Positions 4,946 to 7,046 of a DNA stretch of 7,046 nucleotides are shown piece after piece. Position 1 is the stretch's first letter. Each line of letters begins with the position of its first letter. The notes below the pieces were generated by a model. That model had not been told where the DNA came from. It was given only the letters and a program-made list of their open reading frames with translations, and made no database searches. Location: positions 1 to 7,046 of the forward strand of contig JAPLSD010000658.1 of assembly GCA_026398835.1 (NCBI GenBank). The letters are read 5' to 3'. The DNA is from Pseudomonas sp. Lineage in GTDB: Bacteria; Pseudomonadota; Gammaproteobacteria; Pseudomonadales; Pseudomonadaceae. Made by a program: the position numbers and the translations under genes.

Positions 4946-6982
4946 TTACACGTCCTTGACCAGTCTCAAGGCATCGTAGATAGCGGCGTGGGTGTTGCGT
5001 GCAGCCACCGCATCGCCAATGCGAAATAGCTGGAACCTGCCGTCCGGGTTGGTCACGATATTTTGCGGGTTGCCGACGATCAGGTCCTGATGCTCAACCG
5101 CGCCGCCATTGCTGGAGGTGGTTTTCAATTCGAAATACAGCTCGTCCAGCGGTCGGGTGCCGTGGTTGACCACCACCTGATCAACGCGACGGATCTTGCG
5201 CGCGTTGCCATAGTCACTGTCGATGGTCGCCAGCAGATCCTGCCCCTCGCGTTCGACGGCGAGCAGGCGGAAGGTGACGGTGAAGGTGGTATCCAGGGCT
5301 TGCAGCGAGCGCATGTAGGGCACCAGGTTCATCGCCATGACTTCCGGTGCGAAGGTCCGGTCCGGCGTCATGATTTCGACCTTTGCGCCGCTTTTGGCGA
5401 TGAACTCGGCGGCTTGCAGGCCGGCGTGATCGCCCGCGTCGTCGAACAGCAGGACGTTACGCCCGGGTTTCACGTCCCCGGAAATGATGTCCCAGGCCGA
5501 GACCACCAGTTCATTCCCGGCGATGAGAATTTCGGTGTGGGGCAGGCCGCCGGTGGCGATGATCACCACGTCCGGGTTTTCGTCGTGGACGGTGCTGGCC
5601 TCGGCCCAGGTATTGAAATGAAAGGTGACGCCCCGAGCCATGCACTGAGCCATGCGCCAGTCGACGATGCTGATCATTTCCCGCCGCCGTTCCGATTGCG
5701 CGGTGAGACGAACCTGCCCGCCGGCCTGGTTGGCGGCTTCGAACACCACAACCTCATGGCCGCGTTCGGCAGCCACTCGCGCCGCTTCGAGCCCGGCTAC
5801 ACCGGCGCCGACAATCACGATCTTGCGTTTGCTCGCAGCCCTGGGGATGTCATGGGGCATGCTGGTTTCACGACCGGTGGCCGGGTTGTGGATGCAGTAG
5901 GCGGCACCGCCCTGGTAGATCCGGTCCAGGCAATAGTTGGCGCCGACACAGGGGCGAATATCCTCTTCGCGGCCCTCGATGATCTTGCGCACGATATGCG
6001 GGTCGGTCATGTGCGCGCGGGTCATGCCGACCATGTCAATCTTGCCTGAGGCGATGGCATGGCGGGCGGTGGCCACGTCCGGGATCTTCGCTGCGTGAAA
6101 GGTGGGGAAGTCGGTGGCGGCGCGAATCTCTCCGGCGAAGTCCAGGTGCGGTGAGTTGCGCATGCCCTGGATAGGAATCACGTCGGTCAGGCCGGCGTCA
6201 GTGTCGATATGTCCGCGGATGACGTTGAGAAAGTCCACCATGCCGCTGTCTTTCAGGCGCCGCGAGATGTCGAGGCCATCGGCCGGGGTCAGCCCGCCGG
6301 GCATTTGCTCGTCGCCGGTATAACGTACACCGACGATAAACTCATGGCCGACACGCTTGCGGATGGCACTGAGGATATCGAAGGTAAAGCGCAGCCGGTT
6401 GTCGATGGAGCCGCCATAGGGAGCGTCGAGGTCATTGGTCAGCGGCGACCAGAACTGATCCATCAGGTGCCCATAGGCCTGTAGTTCGATGCCGTCCAGC
6501 CCCGCGGCCTTCATCCGCTCAGCGGCGTCGGCATAGTCGTTGATGATGCGTTCCACATCCCAGTTTTCCATCTTCTTCGGGAAGGAGCGGTGGGATGCCT
6601 CGCGCTCGAATGACGGCGACACCACAGGCAGCCAGTCTCCCTTGTCCCAACGCGTACGGCGCCCCAGATGAGTCAGCTGGATCATGACTGCTGCGCCGTG
6701 TTCGTGGCAGGCGTCAGTCAGGTCTCTCATCCAGCCGACCACCTCATCCTTGTAGGCCAGGATGTTGTTGAATACCGGCGGGCTGTCCCGGGAAACTGCA
6801 GCGGACCCCGCGGTCATGGTCAAGGCCACGCCGGCCTTCGCCCGTTCCACGTGGTAGGCGCGATAGAGCTCCTTGGGCATGCCGTCCACGGGATAGGCCG
6901 GCTCATGGGCGGTGGTCATGATTCGGTTTCTGAGAGTCAGGTGCTTCAACTGATAGGGCTGGAGGAGCGGATCATTCAGCAT
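4946..6982 (-). CDS. FMN/FAD oxidoreductase, N-methyl amino acid or amine demethylase type
   Basis: This is a 678-residue cytoplasmic flavoprotein. I start it at the ATG at 6980-6982, preceded by GGAGAG with an 8-base gap; an in-frame TTG six bases earlier is too close to that site. Residues 1 to about 340 are an Old Yellow Enzyme-like FMN barrel with ITTAHEP-like and QLTHLGRRTRW (102-112) segments and the active-site stretch AYGHLMDQFWSPLTN (169-183), in which H172 is at the usual catalytic position. The cysteine cluster (C345, C351, C363) links to an FAD-binding Rossmann fold (VGAGVAG at 391-397, E415). The second nucleotide site, FDDAGDHAG (513-521), lacks GxGxxG, as in trimethylamine dehydrogenase. 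The end, RIGDAVAARN (654-663), is the second FAD-contacting motif. Known relatives include trimethylamine and histamine dehydrogenases, dimethylglycine demethylase DgcA and N-methylproline demethylase. The sequence feels closest to the last two, but no partner subunit or one-carbon gene is in view, so the substrate is open. Confidence 0.86.
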   Translation of the reverse strand: MLNDPLLQPYQLKHLTLRNRIMTTAHEPAYPVDGMPKELYRAYHVERAKAGVALTMTAGSAAVSRDSPPVFNNILAYKDEVVGWMRDLTDACHEHGAAVMIQLTHLGRRTRWDKGDWLPVVSPSFEREASHRSFPKKMENWDVERIINDYADAAERMKAAGLDGIELQAYGHLMDQFWSPLTNDLDAPYGGSIDNRLRFTFDILSAIRKRVGHEFIVGVRYTGDEQMPGGLTPADGLDISRRLKDSGMVDFLNVIRGHIDTDAGLTDVIPIQGMRNSPHLDFAGEIRAATDFPTFHAAKIPDVATARHAIASGKIDMVGMTRAHMTDPHIVRKIIEGREEDIRPCVGANYCLDRIYQGGAAYCIHNPATGRETSMPHDIPRAASKRKIVIVGAGVAGLEAARVAAERGHEVVVFEAANQAGGQVRLTAQSERRREMISIVDWRMAQCMARGVTFHFNTWAEASTVHDENPDVVIIATGGLPHTEILIAGNELVVSAWDIISGDVKPGRNVLLFDDAGDHAGLQAAEFIAKSGAKVEIMTPDRTFAPEVMAMNLVPYMRSLQALDTTFTVTFRLLAVEREGQDLLATIDSDYGNARKIRRVDQVVVNHGTRPLDELYFELKTTSSNGGAVEHQDLIVGNPQNIVTNPDGRFQLFRIGDAVAARNTHAAIYDALRLVKDV

Positions 6983-7046
6983 CGTCAAGACTCTCCGGAA
7001 GAGGGCATCGGGCCAAGGTTGAAATTACGTTAGGGTGAAATGTACA

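Noticed and set aside
5063..6049. 328-codon open frame on the + strand opposite the flavoprotein gene
   Set aside because: It is a shadow of the G+C-rich third codon positions of the real gene; its translation is rich in G, D, H and V with no recognisable domain, and no ribosome-binding site supports it.
6994..7017. Sigma-54 promoter before the flavoprotein gene, from a TTGGCCCG element on the - strand
   Set aside because: The -24 half is partly matched but the required GC at -12 is absent, and the transcript start would fall at or inside the ribosome-binding site.
1..7046. tRNA or rRNA genes, CRISPR arrays, transposases or insertion-sequence ends
   Set aside because: I found no cloverleaf, no spaced repeats, and no transposase or integrase motif on either strand.

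Overview
The window looks like part of a Pseudomonas-type gammaproteobacterial genome. This is inferred from the moderately high G+C content, the style of the proteins and the gene combination; no rRNA or other taxonomic marker is present. It reads as the end of a metal and oxyanion resistance region joined to ordinary-looking metabolic genes.

Layout on the + strand: positions 1-146 hold the last 47 codons of an MFS permease, most like the organoarsenical exporter ArsJ. A gene-free stretch (147-366) carries a weak terminator-like hairpin and then an A+T-rich promoter region. Next comes a chromate-resistance cluster of four co-directional genes: chrB (367-1308, two-domain ChrB regulator/resistance protein), chrA (1305-2663, two-half CHR-family chromate efflux permease, overlapping chrB by 4 bases), a stand-alone protein homologous to the ChrB C-terminal domain (2748-3200), and an MFS transporter (3252-4442).

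On the - strand, convergent with that cluster, lie a two-gene operon: a ~678-residue FMN/FAD flavoprotein of the trimethylamine dehydrogenase / N-methyl amino acid demethylase type (6982-4946), followed 30 bases later by a small cupin (4915-4538). A perfect 9-bp hairpin sits between the convergent operons.

How the genes probably work together: ChrA expels chromate that enters by sulfate uptake. ChrB and the short ChrB-C homologue are the sensing or support proteins, and the MFS gene is an accessory exporter of unknown substrate. With the ArsJ tail upstream, this forms a combined arsenic/chromate resistance block. The flavoprotein-cupin pair has no evident link to metals and probably marks the return to a different genomic context; codon use changes sharply there.

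Nothing in the window is a clearly undescribed system. The most unusual points are the two homologous ChrB-C domains flanking chrA, an Fe-S motif with one ligand cysteine replaced by alanine in the flavoprotein, the lack of a ribosome-binding site at chrB with an inverted repeat in its promoter, and two mutually exclusive hairpins at the ribosome-binding site of the short ChrB-C gene.
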